Shown here piece after piece: positions 53,983-64,000 of a stretch of DNA of 64,000 nt. How positions within the stretch are numbered: position 1 is the stretch's first letter; each line of letters opens with the position of its first letter. The translations under genes and the position numbers were made by a program. Origin of the DNA: Syngnathus acus (taxonomy: Eukaryota; Chordata; Actinopteri; Syngnathiformes; Syngnathidae); the NCBI RefSeq assembly GCF_901709675.1, contig NC_051107.1, positions 3,102,001 through 3,166,000 of the forward strand, in the 5' to 3' direction. Under the pieces are notes generated by a model that saw only the letters and a program-made list of their open reading frames with translations, was not told the DNA's origin and did not search any database.

Positions 53983-53988
53983 AATAAA
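53983..53988 (+). terminator. slc26a3: Poly(A) signal of slc26a3 copy 2
   Basis: AATAAA 32 bp after the TAG, implying a very short 3' UTR; a second AATAAA lies about 30 bp further on. Confidence 0.65.
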
Positions 53989-54029
53989 AGAAATATTCTG
54001 AAAAAATGCACGTCACAATAAAATCGGAT

Positions 54030-55010
54030 CCTCTTCATTGTGTCAGAAAATTTCTTATTCACACAAATATGTATGCGCTTCCCTGCATTTTTTGCATGTG
54101 CCCATCACGACGCAAACGATTCATTTAGACATCCACTTTGCTTCACCAGTAAGACCTCAAGACCTACTTTAACAGCAGGTAGGTAAAACCAAATCAAGTA
54201 ATACTGCATTTTTATTTTAAATGACAGCAGTGGACTGGAAAAGAATGACACAACCTCAGTGAGATCTTGCATTAGGTAGTAGTGCCCCCTAGCGGCTGTG
54301 TAACAGCAGTACAGGAACAAATTGACAGCTTGATGTCTTCACAGGCAGACTGGGTGGCAAACAGTTTCACAGTTCTTGGACCTTCAGCATCGCAGTTAGT
54401 GAAGGAAAAAACACACACACACTTTGATTTTTCTCCTGGTCTAGCTTTACACCCCCTTCAGATGACATTTAAAGCCTGAACATTGTGGGCTTTTCCTGAT
54501 GTGCATAAGCCGCATGACAGTCTCCTGTGGCGCAAAGTTTGGACCCAGGCTATGCAAGACAACTTGAGCAAACAACTCGTCACAAAGGGGCAGACGACAG
54601 TCTGGATGGGGGTCCAGCATGGCTCCTACCAGTGAGCGATGCATTCAACACAATTCTTGAGCACAACAATCTTCTCTACAGAACAGAAAGAGATGTTTAT
54701 GCATTGCTTTTGTAAGGATTCCTTTTTTTTTTTTTAATCGTCCTTTGGAGGGTGGCGGGGGGAGGTCACCAGTTTTCATTTGGAACACTGAAAGCGGCTG
54801 CTGTAACAAATTGATTTCTCACATGCATGTCCAAATAAACATCTCTACAACCCCACCAAATGTACAGTATTTTTGCTCTTCTGTTAATGCTTTAAATATG
54901 TTTATTACCAGGTTTGTATCAATTTAACTTCTGTAGGAATTAGCATCAAATGAAAATGTTTTACTACATTGGCAGGACACATTACGTAGCATTGTTGTTG
55001 AAGTGGCCTG
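54030..55010. other. Intergenic, nothing recognised
   Basis: Roughly 1 kb between the slc26a3 pair and the composite repeat. It has a T-run near 54,723 and G-rich text near 54,750-54,770, without gene or repeat homology that I can name. Confidence 0.5.
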
Positions 55011-55577
55011 TCATTAGGTACACCTTACGGTTAATCTGTACCTAATGAAGTGTCCGTGCGTGACGTCACAAATCAACCAGCCAATCAGGAGGTGTAGCAA
55101 TTTTCAGTTCCCAGTTAAGTTTTGACCCTGCTTTTTCCCTAATGAGGTGGCATGTTATGAAGTACACATGAAAGTAGTGGTGTACCTAAAGGAGTGTCCG
55201 TGAGTGACGTCACAGAGCAACCAGCCAATCAGGAGGTGGGTGGGTGGGGCACCTTTCAGTTTCAGTTAAGCTTTGACCATGATTATTCCCTAATGAAGTG
55301 GCCTGATATTAGGTACACCTGAAAGTGGTGGTGTACCTAATGGAGTGTCCGAGTGACGTCACAGATCAACCAGCCAATCAGGAGGTGGGGGTGAGGGTGG
55401 GCGGGGCACTTTTCACTTTCAGTTAACCTTTGACCCTGATCATTCCCTAATAAAGTGGCCTGTTATTAGGTACACTTGAAGGGGTGGTGTACCTAATGGA
55501 GTGTCCGAGTGACGTCACAGATCAATCAGCCAATCAGCAGGTGGGGGTGAGGGCGGGTGTGGCACTTTTCACTTAAA
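55011..55577 (+). repeat. Four tandem 144-157-bp repeats with CRE and CCAAT boxes
   Basis: The phrase tgtacctaatggagtgtcc (with variants) recurs at 55,037, 55,181, 55,332 and 55,489, so the periods are 144, 151 and 157 bp. Every unit carries a perfect TGACGTCA (55061, 55205, 55354, 55510) followed 10-15 bp on by agccaatca, then a G-rich and a TTTCAGTT stretch, and ends with ttaggtacac facing gtgtacctaa as a small inverted repeat. Such 'gtgtacctaat(a/g)aagtggc' text is a known dispersed element in fish; the tandem arrangement here is local. An inverted copy closes the array at 57,745-57,870. Confidence 0.85.
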
Positions 55578-57744
55578 CCAGGGGTGTGGACCTTCAGTCC
55601 TCGAGGGGCCGCGTTCCAACATGTTTTCCAAGTGACCCTCGTTAAGCGCACCTGCGTGAAAAGTTTTAGCTACTTTCACGTTCTGAAGGAGCTAAAAGTT
55701 TTCACGCAGGTGCACTTAACGAGGGAATGTTTTCATGAACATATTTGAGCAAATTTGCCAGGGGTGTCGACCTCCAGTCCTCGAGGGGGCCGCGTTCCAA
55801 CATGTTTTCCAAGTGACCCTCGTTAAGCGCACCTGCGTGAAAAGTTTTAGCTACTTTCACGTTCTAAAGGAGCTAAAAGTTTTCACGCAGGTGCACTTAA
55901 CGAGGGAATGTTTTTTTATGGTAACTGTGTTTTGTTCTTGTACAAGATGAACATGCAGTATAAGTGTAGCTGGAAACCACAAATAAATACATGCTGTCAT
56001 GATTGATGATAAGACTTGGAGGAAAATGTTTTCATGAACATATTTGAGCAAATTTGCCAGGGGTGTCGACCTCCAGTCCTCGAGGGGGCCGCGTTCCAAC
56101 ATGTTTTCCAAGTGACCCTCGTTAAGCGCACCTGCGTGAAAAGTTTTAGCTACTTTCGCCTTCTGAAGGAGCTAAAAGTTTTCACGCAGGTGCACTTAAC
56201 GAGGGAATGTTTTTTTATGGTAACTGTGTTTTGTTCTTGTACAAGATGAACATGCAGTATAATATAAGTGCAGCTGGAAACCACAAATAAATACATGCTG
56301 TCCTGATTGATGATAAGACTTGGAGGAAAGTGTTTTCATGAACATATTTGAGCAAATTTGCCAGGGGTGTCGAACTCCAGTCCTCGAGGGGGCCGCGTTC
56401 CAACATGTTTTCCAAGTGACCCTCGTTAAGCGCACCTGCGTGAAAAGTTTTAGCTACTTTCACGTTCTGAAGGAGCTAAAAGTTTTCACGCAGCTGCACT
56501 TAACGAGGGAATGTTTTTTTAGGGTGACTGTGTTTTGTTCTTGTACAAGATGAACATGCAGTATAATATAAGTGCAGCTGGAAACCACAAATAAATACAT
56601 GCTTTCATGATTGATGATAAGACTTGGAGGAAAATGTTTTCATGAACATATTTGAGCAAATTTGCCAGGGGTGTCGACCTCCAGTCCTCGAGGGGGCCGC
56701 GTTCCAACATGTTTTCCAAGTGACCCTCGTTAAGCGCACCTGCGTGAAAAGTTGTAGCTACTTTCACGTTCTGAAGGAGCTAAAACTTTTCACGCAGGTG
56801 CACTTAACGAGGGAATGTTTTTTTATGGTAACTGTGTTTTGTTCTTGTACAAGATGAACATGCAGTATAAGTGTAGCTGGAAACCACAAATAAATACATG
56901 CTGTCATGATTGATGGTAAGACTTGGAGGAAAATGTTTTCATGAACATAGTTGAGCAAATTTGCCAGGGGTGTCGACCTCCAGTCCTCGAGGGGGCCGCG
57001 TTCCAACATGTTTTCCAAGTGACCCTCGTTAAGCGCACCTGCGTGAAAACTTTTAGCTACTTTCGCCTTCTGAAGGAGCTAAAAGTTTTCACGCAGGTGC
57101 ACTTAACGAGGGAATGTTTTTTTATGGTAACTGTGTTTTGTTCTTGTACAAGATGAACATGCAGTATAATATAAGTGCAGCTGGCAACCACAAATAAATA
57201 CATGCTGTCATGATTGATGATAAGACTTGGAGGAAAATGTTTTCATGAACATAGTTGAGCAAATTTGCCAGGGGTGTCGACCTCCAGTCCTCGAGGGGGC
57301 CGCGTTCCAACATGTTTTCCAAGTGACCCTCGTTAAGCGCACCTGCGTGAAAAGTTTTAGCTACTTTCACGTTCTAAAGGAGCTAAAAGTTTTCACGCAG
57401 GTGCACTTAACGAGGGAATGTTTTTTTATGGTGACTGTGTTTTGTTCTTGTACAAGATGAACATACAGTATAATATAAGTGCAGCTGGAAACCACAAATA
57501 AATACATGCTGTCATGATTGATGATAAGACTTGGAGGAAAATGTTTTCATGAACATATTTGAGCAAATTTGCCAGGGGTGTCGACCTCTAGTCCTCGAGG
57601 GGGCCGCGTTCCAATATGGTTTCCAAGTTACCTCGTTAAACACACCTGAGTGAAAAGTTGAGGGCATTTTTACGTGCTGCAGGAGCCCAACTTTTCACGC
57701 AGGTGCACTTAACGAGGGAATGTTTTTTTATGGTGACTGTTTTG
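55578..57744. repeat. 299/304-bp hairpin minisatellite, eight units
   Basis: Units begin with ccaggggtgtcgacctccag at 55578 (short, 180 bp), 55758, 56057, 56361, 56665, 56964, 57268 and 57572 (divergent last unit). Spacings are 180, 299, 304, 304, 299, 304, 304. Each unit contains a near-perfect 36-bp inverted repeat (ccctcgttaag... / ...cttaacgaggg) around an 18-bp loop. The start of the unit resembles a dispersed fish element (gtcctcgaggg-ccgcgttccaac), so a transposon end seems to have been amplified. The 77-residue frames repeated in each unit are by-products and not genes. Confidence 0.93.
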
Positions 57745-57870
57745 TTTGTTAACTGAAAGTGAAAAGTGCCCCACCCGCCCTCACCCCCACCTCCTGATTG
57801 GCTGGTTGATCTGTGACGTCACTCACAGACACTCCATTAGGTACACCACCATTTTCAGGTCGTACCTAAT
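57745..57870 (-). repeat. Inverted copy of the CRE/CCAAT repeat
   Basis: Read on the minus strand this segment repeats the left units: gtgtacctaatggagtgtc, then TGACGTCA (57814-57821), agccaatcaggaggtggg and tttcactttcagttaac, stopping exactly where the minisatellite begins. The minisatellite is thus bracketed by inverted copies of one sequence. Confidence 0.85.
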
Positions 57871-57879
57871 AAAAGGGTT

Positions 57880-58165
57880 TAAAAGATTTTTTTATATTTA
57901 TTTAAGGGTTTTTTGCAACAACAAAAAAAGGCCATGTATAATAAATCTTTTATTTTAAAAACAAACCACATAATGTAAAGTTTAAAAATGACCTCTCTGT
58001 CTTACCACTGTGTTAGTATAGCCTTTTATCCATGCGGTCCAATCAATTCATTACTCAGCAAGGAGATACACAAAAACTTTTCCAATCAGTTCTGAAGCAC
58101 CTCTGAATCAGGGGAACACTTGGCTGCTTAAGTGAAAATTCAACTTTGAAAATAAGACATGAGAT
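57880..58165. other. Intergenic, AT-rich
   Basis: Short AT-rich spacer between the composite repeat and the 3' end of slc41a2; nothing recognised. Confidence 0.5.
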
Positions 58166-58182
58166 CCTACTGTGGAAATACA

Positions 58183-58188
58183 TTTATT
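58183..58188 (-). terminator. slc41a2: Poly(A) signal of slc41a2
   Basis: TTTATT on the plus strand, AATAAA in the transcript, about 500 nt downstream of the stop codon. It is the most plausible signal after the coding end. Confidence 0.45.
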
Positions 58189-58684
58189 CAGACAAAATGG
58201 AAAAAAAGAGATCAAATGCCATAACAATACTGCTACAACATTCTTTTGGACATACATTTAAAATGCTGTAATGAACCCTGTCAACCAGTCAATCTCAAGA
58301 GGCACATAGGCGACTGGAATTGAATACCGGTTCTTATACAAGAGACATACTGTAGAAAAAGAGCGCGTTGACAAGAACAATGAAGAAAAAAAATTCCGCG
58401 TGCATGTTGGCACAAGGCGCGTTTCTCTTGTAAACGTCCACAAAAGTGTGCTACAAGCAGCCGTCTCATAAGTGTTGGGGGTGAAGATTGGATGGAGAAT
58501 GCCTACCATTGTCTGCCATTCCCACACACCACCCAGAATAAAGTCAATCTGAGAGTAATTCTTGCCCAAGTATAGGACCCAAAAGGACCAGTGGGCGACT
58601 ACACAAGTGCTTTGGTGCAAAAAGGTGCAAAAGTCCCCACAACGAGAGATGCATGGAACAGAAGAAGTATGTCAATCGCTGTCA

Positions 58685-61600
58685 TCAGTCGCCCACGTCG
58701 CTGTCCTGGTCGCCGATGAGCCACAGGAAGTGGAAGCTGAGCGCCAGCAGAGCGGTGCCCAGCAGGTCGCCCAGCGCCGTCAGGTAGGGGATGGAGAAGC
58801 TGTCGGGGTCTTTGCCGCTGCGCCACATGGAGTGCACCATCCAGTCAGCGATGCACAACAGCAGCAACACCTGGCAAAGGACACACAAAGGGTTAAATAA
58901 ATATCTAGCTTAAGTCAACGGTGAGAGTTACGCATACTTGCAGCAAAGCGGTGGCCAGGTAGACGGACATGAAGATGGGCGTCAGCGTGGTGTGTCCGCT
59001 CTTCATTAGGTGGATGGTGTAGAGGAAGATAAGGTGGCCGGGGATCACCAGGAGGAGGAGAACCTGCGCCGAGCGGTGGTTGGCTCCTGGGTAAAATAAA
59101 AACGCAACAGATGCTCCATTTACGAGTGCGGGAATCCCAAGTTCACACCTGCACGGGACGGACCTGTGCCGAAGAACGTGCGGCAGGGGTAGTAGCAGCC
59201 CTTGGCCTCGTCCGGGACCTCCCCCGGCGCGAAGTGGAAGTGCAGGAAAGTGGAGATCCGGCTGGACTGAATGGCCACCAGGTTACCTCCGATACCTGGA
59301 CGCAGTGAAAGAACAGCAATATGCGTTACAAATAAATTCTTGATTAAAAGATAACTAAGGCCTTTATTTTTTTAAATATCACATGACTTTTTTTAGCCAG
59401 AACATTTTAATGATATTTCTTTTTATGAATTAATGCCTCACCATTGATGACGGGGGTGTACACCACAATTCCAGCCAGATTGGGGTCAGACACCGTTTTG
59501 TCCAGGATGAGCCCTCCGATGCTGCAGAGGACAACACAAATGGAGGATTTAGAATCCGTGAATGCAGTAAAGGTCACTGGCGACACGACATGCCGTCAAG
59601 AAAAGAGTTTGTGCTCATGCTGTTCGGCACTTATTTGCTGTTCCAGCTCATCCATTTAAATTACAGACAGGCAAAAAAATAAAATAAAAGCACACTGGTG
59701 ACAAGAGCTGCATTTATAAAGTCATCAAGCAAAGCGGAAGCAGACGAAGCGCTCGTCCGGATACCTGCTGATGACCATGGCGGTGATGACCGGCTCCCAG
59801 CCGGAGTAGAGCAGCGTGCGGCTGGCCGGGTGCTTGGACGAGATGACCATCCACAGCGGCGTCAGACACATGAAGAAGGCACACACCACGGAGGAAACGT
59901 ACGGGTAGGAATCTGGAGGAGGAGATGGAGTCATCAAGCTGAACTTTGAGACTACATTGGCTGTAGGGGAACTTTATCCAAACAATCGCATCTTTTACGG
60001 TTACAAGTTGTTCCAACACAAAAATAGCCTTTTGGAACAACTTTTCGCCCTCAAGAACGACACAGACATTGTTGAGGGAAGAGACAGCCTCATTACGCCA
60101 TTCAGCTGTGGAAATATGGAATCTGAAGAGGGTTTCATTTCATGAACGAAGTCAGTTTTCTCTAGAAGGGGGAATAGCGTTGACTGTATCCTTGTAATAC
60201 AAGCGGGTTTGGGTGTGACGTGAATTAAACATGTGGAATGTGGCGGGAGAAGAGAGGAGGTCTGTTCTGCATTGGTGCTTCAGAAAGAGGCAAGAGCGAC
60301 CTCTACGGGTCCATGTGGGAATTACAATATTAAGTTTGCAGTTTGTGATTTAGTCTGCAGTTAAAAGCAGCATCAATCTCGTATGGTGTGCGCTTTATTT
60401 CTTATTTATTTATTATTTAAAAGATTTTTCCCTCAAGATTTATTTTTTTTAATGTAATGGTGTTCCTTCACCTACCGAGGCACTTGTAGAGGCCCTGGCT
60501 GATCCAGGCCAGGATGGCCAACGTGATGAGGTCTCCAAAACTGGCGGCGATAGGCGTGGCGACGTTGTCCGGGTTAATGCCCGTTTTCTTCGAGCCCACG
60601 ATCACACCCACCATGATGAAACCTTAAACGTGAGGGGCAAAAAAGGGCAGGTTGCTCACTCTGTCGTGATTCTTTACAAATGTTTGTGGGTTTTTACATA
60701 AGACATTGGTGTTTAAATATACTGTATATTGTTTAAATTTAATTTGTTTGACATGGCAATTTTAGCGAGATTGAGGAGAGGCGCTAATGGAAATTAAAGT
60801 GCATTTTAAAATATATATTTTTTAATGATGTGTTCTTTATCTCGGCTTTTCATCCACTGTGGGTGAATCTGGAAGACAAGCAGCGTACTGATTAATTCCG
60901 AGTAAACATTTTTGTTATCCGTCTGTTACCCTGCAGCAAGGAGGCGATGAAGGCCGTGGCGACACTGCTGGAGCACAGCAACACCGCGTGGCTCATCTGG
61001 AACTTCCCCTCGGGGATCCAGCCCAGAACCACGGCCGCCACGGCTGCCAAGAAGCCCACCACGGTGGCCTGCACCTAATAAAAACAAAACAAAAAAACTG
61101 CTTTAATGTGGAAAATTGTGAAAGAACGGACGGGCACACAGGAACGATACAAACACGCGCTAGGATGAGTTTATCTATGTGCGGGTATATGATTAACAGT
61201 GTCGCCATCAAGCAGACGTCCCCGACGTGATTAGTGTGAGGCAAGACCAACACGGGTTCATCCTCTTCCAACATGTTTTTTTAGAACATGACGCAAGTAC
61301 TCATTACATAAGTCCTCCAATAGTTTGCACATACGGTGGATTCCAAAAAGAATTTACCTGCTTGAGCGCCAAGTTGCCGATGATGAGATTCCACTTTTCA
61401 ATCGGCGAGTCCATCTTGCCCACGTTCACCTGTCGGATGCACACAAGAAATGTAAAAAAAAAAAAAAAAAAAAAAAAAAAGATCTCTGCTGTGGGACCTT
61501 TTCCCACATGGAATGTGTGCTTGCCTAATTTTATGCTATTTTCTCACAAAGCCTGTGCAACATGCCCTGTGGTGTGCCGCCTTGGCGTCTGCGGCCGAAA

Positions 61601-62776
61601 AAAAGGCACAATAACAACTTCTTTGTTTGGAATGACTTGGATGACTCATTACGGTACCCGGTTCTATAATTGCAGATGGGTGCGTGTTGTACACAAAGTG
61701 TGAAAACTAAAATAGTAACGAGTCCAACTTGTTTTCTCGTAAGAATGAATACACACCTTCCTGGTCAAGACACATGCAAGAATATCTCCAATGTATATGT
61801 GAGCCTGTGTGTGGGGAGTCGGTGGGCAGAGAACCCCCCCCCCCCCCTCCCAAAGCAAACAAAACCAGAATTCTGCTGGCTACTCGTTACCTCTAATAAG
61901 TGAAACAAGGAATTTGAGTGAAACGTCAAAACTGGTCGAGCAAAAGCATCGGATTTCGACGCCGTCATGAATTCTTTCTGCGGAGTAAATGTGGTGTGTT
62001 TTTTTCCTCACCGCTGTCGAGAGGCGTGAGGCCAGAGTCATCTCCAAGTTGCCCTTGAGGCCGAGCAGAGCGGGAACCAGGATGAAGATTTCGGTGATGT
62101 ACTGGAACGCCTCCCAGTGCTGCTTGGACAAGATCGGCAACTTTGATTACACTCGGCTTATCCCAAAGTGGGGGACATATTGTTACATTTCAAGCGAGGT
62201 GTCACCTCCCAAACCATGCAGTTAAACTAGAGCTGGCGTTACCTGTACAACATCCAGCACCATGCCAGCTGATACAGTTCCAAAACCGGCCAACAGGAAA
62301 GGCACGAGGATCTGAAAAGCCATAGCCAGTGGCGACTCCTTGGGCAGAATGTGCACAGCGGGTTGCGCCGCTTCCTCCTCCTCTTCATTCTGGTGGCCAT
62401 TATCATCATCATCTGAGAGCCTCCTCTCAGCCAACATGGGTTCCAGTTCCAAGTAGCTTCCCTCTCCAATGTCCGACAGAGTGACGGAGGAACGAGAGGC
62501 ACGGTCCGGCGGCCGCCGGCCTTCCAGGTGAGCCATCTCTTGTCTGTAACCGTTCTGGAGTGAGGCTTCGGGTTTGGCACCGAGATCGACCAGAGCCAGC
62601 CGCTCCTCCTGGAGCTTGGTGTAGCCGGTGGGGACCATGGTTTGCAGGAGCGAGGTGATCCGACCGACGGATTTCAGGGAGAGAGGACTACGAATGCCGC
62701 CTGCACCGCTCATACGGACCGTCAGGCTAGAGCCCAGGGAATCCCCGATCGCTCCGCCGAGACTCTCAATGCTCAT
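58685..62776 (-). CDS. slc41a2: SLC41A2 magnesium transporter, 10 coding exons
   Basis: MgtE-related membrane transporter for Mg2+ and other divalent cations. Exons in transcript order: 62776-62243, 62119-62012, 61429-61358, 61074-60930, 60622-60476, 59912-59765, 59521-59442, 59295-59164, 59086-58938, 58870-58685; all borders are GT-AG and phases agree, giving 566 aa (human SLC41A2 573). A hydrophilic N-terminus (1-145) has acidic runs at 122-125 and 131-135. [16 protein letters not shown] begins the first MgtE-like half. [12 protein letters not shown] (from 303) and [14 protein letters not shown] are the paired half-repeat motifs. The end [13 protein letters not shown] is typical. [20 protein letters not shown] and the LLQG junction point to SLC41A2 rather than SLC41A1. 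The start at 62776 is the first Met in the exon; Met22 is an alternative. The N-terminal 140 residues are poorly conserved in the family. Confidence 0.95.
59913..60475. other. slc41a2 intron between exons 5 and 6
   Basis: A 563-bp intron with no recognisable element. Confidence 0.55.
60623..60929. other. slc41a2 intron between exons 4 and 5
   Basis: A 307-bp AT-rich intron; nothing recognised. Confidence 0.55.
61430..62011. other. slc41a2 intron between exons 2 and 3
   Basis: A 582-bp intron. A run of about 27 A residues lies at 61,454-61,480, which in transcript orientation is poly-U close to the exon 3 acceptor, and a C-run lies near 61,834-61,847. No gene. Confidence 0.6.
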
Positions 62777-62884
62777 GATGGGGTCTCGCGCAGCAATGTC
62801 TCATCTCCAAACTTCTCCTCCTCGTTTGAGAACAATGTTCAAAAAATCACACAGTCCATTTCAGAAGCTTGGAGACTCATCAGC
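62777..62884 (-). other. slc41a2: Probable slc41a2 5' UTR segment
   Basis: On the minus strand a good acceptor (tttctttacag) ends at 62885, so the leader part of the first coding exon probably spans 62884-62777. The first, non-coding exon would lie further upstream and is not identified. Confidence 0.45.
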
Positions 62885-63757
62885 CTGTAAAGAAAAACAT
62901 TTATATATATATACATCCAACATCCATTTGTTTACAGGCATTTTCGAGCCTTTAACCAAACTCCGCACAGGAGAAGCCCAGACCTTGCGACTGTTGTACA
63001 TTAGTGCTAATCACTGTAACACATTTTTAAGCATTTAGTGCAATTTCCACCATCCTTTGTGGAAAACCGATAACAGAGCTGGAGAAGTTATTTTGTCAAA
63101 TAAGAAAAATTAGAAACTTTAAATGTCTGGTCCATTTTTTGTACCTCTAATGAACATAGTATTCACATGGAGTGAATAATTAACTGCGTAAGTCAGAGCC
63201 ACATAAACCAGAAGGAGTATGGAAATAAGTCTTCAAAATGTAAACGCATAGGACTTGAAAAGAATTTACACGGGATGGTGTTAACTGCGCAGTCAAGCGT
63301 ACTCGCTTTCTTAGTCACGGTTGACACTTGGGACAACGCCTCGGTATGAAAGCTTCACGTTGAACGCGTTTGTTTTGCAACTAGCCGAGAAAAATGTTCC
63401 GTAAATCTGTTCGCATTAGCATAGTGCTACATTAGCTGGGTACAAATGAGAAATATTTGGAGGCACCGCCAGCTTTCACACGTTAAAGGCGGGGAGAGAA
63501 AACAGAGGCCGGGGCTATTATTTTTCGGACATAAACAAACATACTGTAAACATACTGTTACAATTCAAGTCATGGCGATTTCAAATCTCATTCGTGAAGT
63601 TTACCATCGCAACGCGAAGATCCCAAATCGAAGAAGATGCAAGCCGATGATGACAGTCACAGGCACAGCCGCGTCAGTGAGTCTGCCGAAGATCATCTAT
63701 GACGTCAAGATAGGCACCGCTTTTTCGGACCGTGCCGTGTAGTTTTCGTTACACACG
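62885..63757. other. Region upstream of slc41a2
   Basis: No coding exon is recognised. The promoter and a non-coding first exon of slc41a2 may lie here; there is no clear CpG island or TATA box to place them. Confidence 0.4.
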
Positions 63758-64000
63758 TCCGTCCATCCATCCATTCTGAATCTAAACCGCTCACAAGGGT
63801 CGCGGATGCGCTGGAGCCTATCCCAGCTGACTTCGGCCAGAAGGCGTGACACCCTGAACTGGTCGCCGGCCAATCGCAGGGCAAACAAAGACAAAACCAT
63901 TCACACTCACGGGCAACTTGGATGCATGTTTTTGGAATGTGGCAAGGGGAGAACATGCAAACTCCACACAGGAAGGCTGGAGCTGGGATCGAACCCAGCA
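63758..64000. repeat. Ubiquitous fish retroelement tail (SINE/LINE-like), cut by window end
   Basis: Starting with a gtccatccatccatt run, the text continues through ctggagcctatcccagctga, ggccaatcgcagggca and gggagaacatgcaaactcca. This is a very common dispersed sequence in teleosts, in which the (ggat)n tail marks the 3' end on the minus strand. Near the window edge ggttcgatccc (minus strand, about 63,986-63,996) resembles a tRNA B box, so a tRNA-derived SINE is plausible. The element continues outside the window. Confidence 0.65.

Noticed and set aside
55735-57460. Repeated 77-residue open frames in each 300-bp unit, on both strands
   Set aside because: They are identical because the DNA units are identical; the frames cross the hairpin arms, lack codon-level conservation, and no gene family is recognisable.
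58685-62776. Identification as SLC41A1 or SLC41A3
   Set aside because: The [20 protein letters not shown] and [11 protein letters not shown] stretches and the [14 protein letters not shown]-like N-terminus fit SLC41A2 better; SLC41A1 has different residues at these places.
63986-63996. tRNA gene suggested by a B-box-like ggttcgatccc
   Set aside because: There is no complete cloverleaf in the visible sequence, and it lies in a dispersed retroelement; at best it is a tRNA-derived SINE promoter.

Overview
This window is nuclear DNA from a ray-finned fish, most likely a percomorph teleost with a compact genome. Every gene is split by GT-AG introns. The proteins are vertebrate families close to their mammalian counterparts. 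The dispersed repeats (a hAT-like 'gcgggcc...' element, a TA-flanked 'aaggcgcacc' MITE, and the family whose text includes 'gctggagcctatcccagct') are ones I associate with teleosts, particularly syngnathid-like genomes; that last attribution is from memory and weak.

Layout. 1-11,147: non-coding upstream DNA holding a 1.04-kb deletion derivative of a THAP-domain DNA transposon (416-1456). 11,229-39,725 (+): a complete 14-coding-exon large1 gene (755 aa, both glycosyltransferase domains intact), with introns carrying degraded transposons and a few homeobox-motif-rich segments that could be enhancers; its 3' UTR runs to a poly(A) signal at 40,717. 40,741-44,583: intergenic, with a LINE remnant and a 328-bp TA microsatellite. 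44,638-49,440 and 50,027-53,951 (+): two head-to-tail slc26a3-type anion exchangers with near-identical exon structure; the second has lost about 36 residues from the STAS-domain insert and one C-terminal exon. 55,011-57,880: an unusual composite repeat, in which 145-157-bp CRE/CCAAT-box repeats flank, in inverted orientation on the far side, an eight-unit 299/304-bp hairpin-bearing minisatellite with a trimeric 907-bp higher-order period. 58,685-62,776 (-): a complete 10-coding-exon slc41a2 magnesium transporter gene (566 aa). 63,758-64,000: the edge of a common fish retroelement.

The genes do not form one pathway. large1 builds matriglycan on alpha-dystroglycan in the Golgi, the slc26a3 pair are plasma-membrane chloride/bicarbonate-type exchangers, and slc41a2 is a magnesium transporter. 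The two slc26a3 copies are a local tandem duplication that has begun to diverge in its regulatory cytoplasmic domain. All exon boundaries below were read by eye from splice signals, reading-frame continuity and remembered family sequences; no alignment or transcript data were available.
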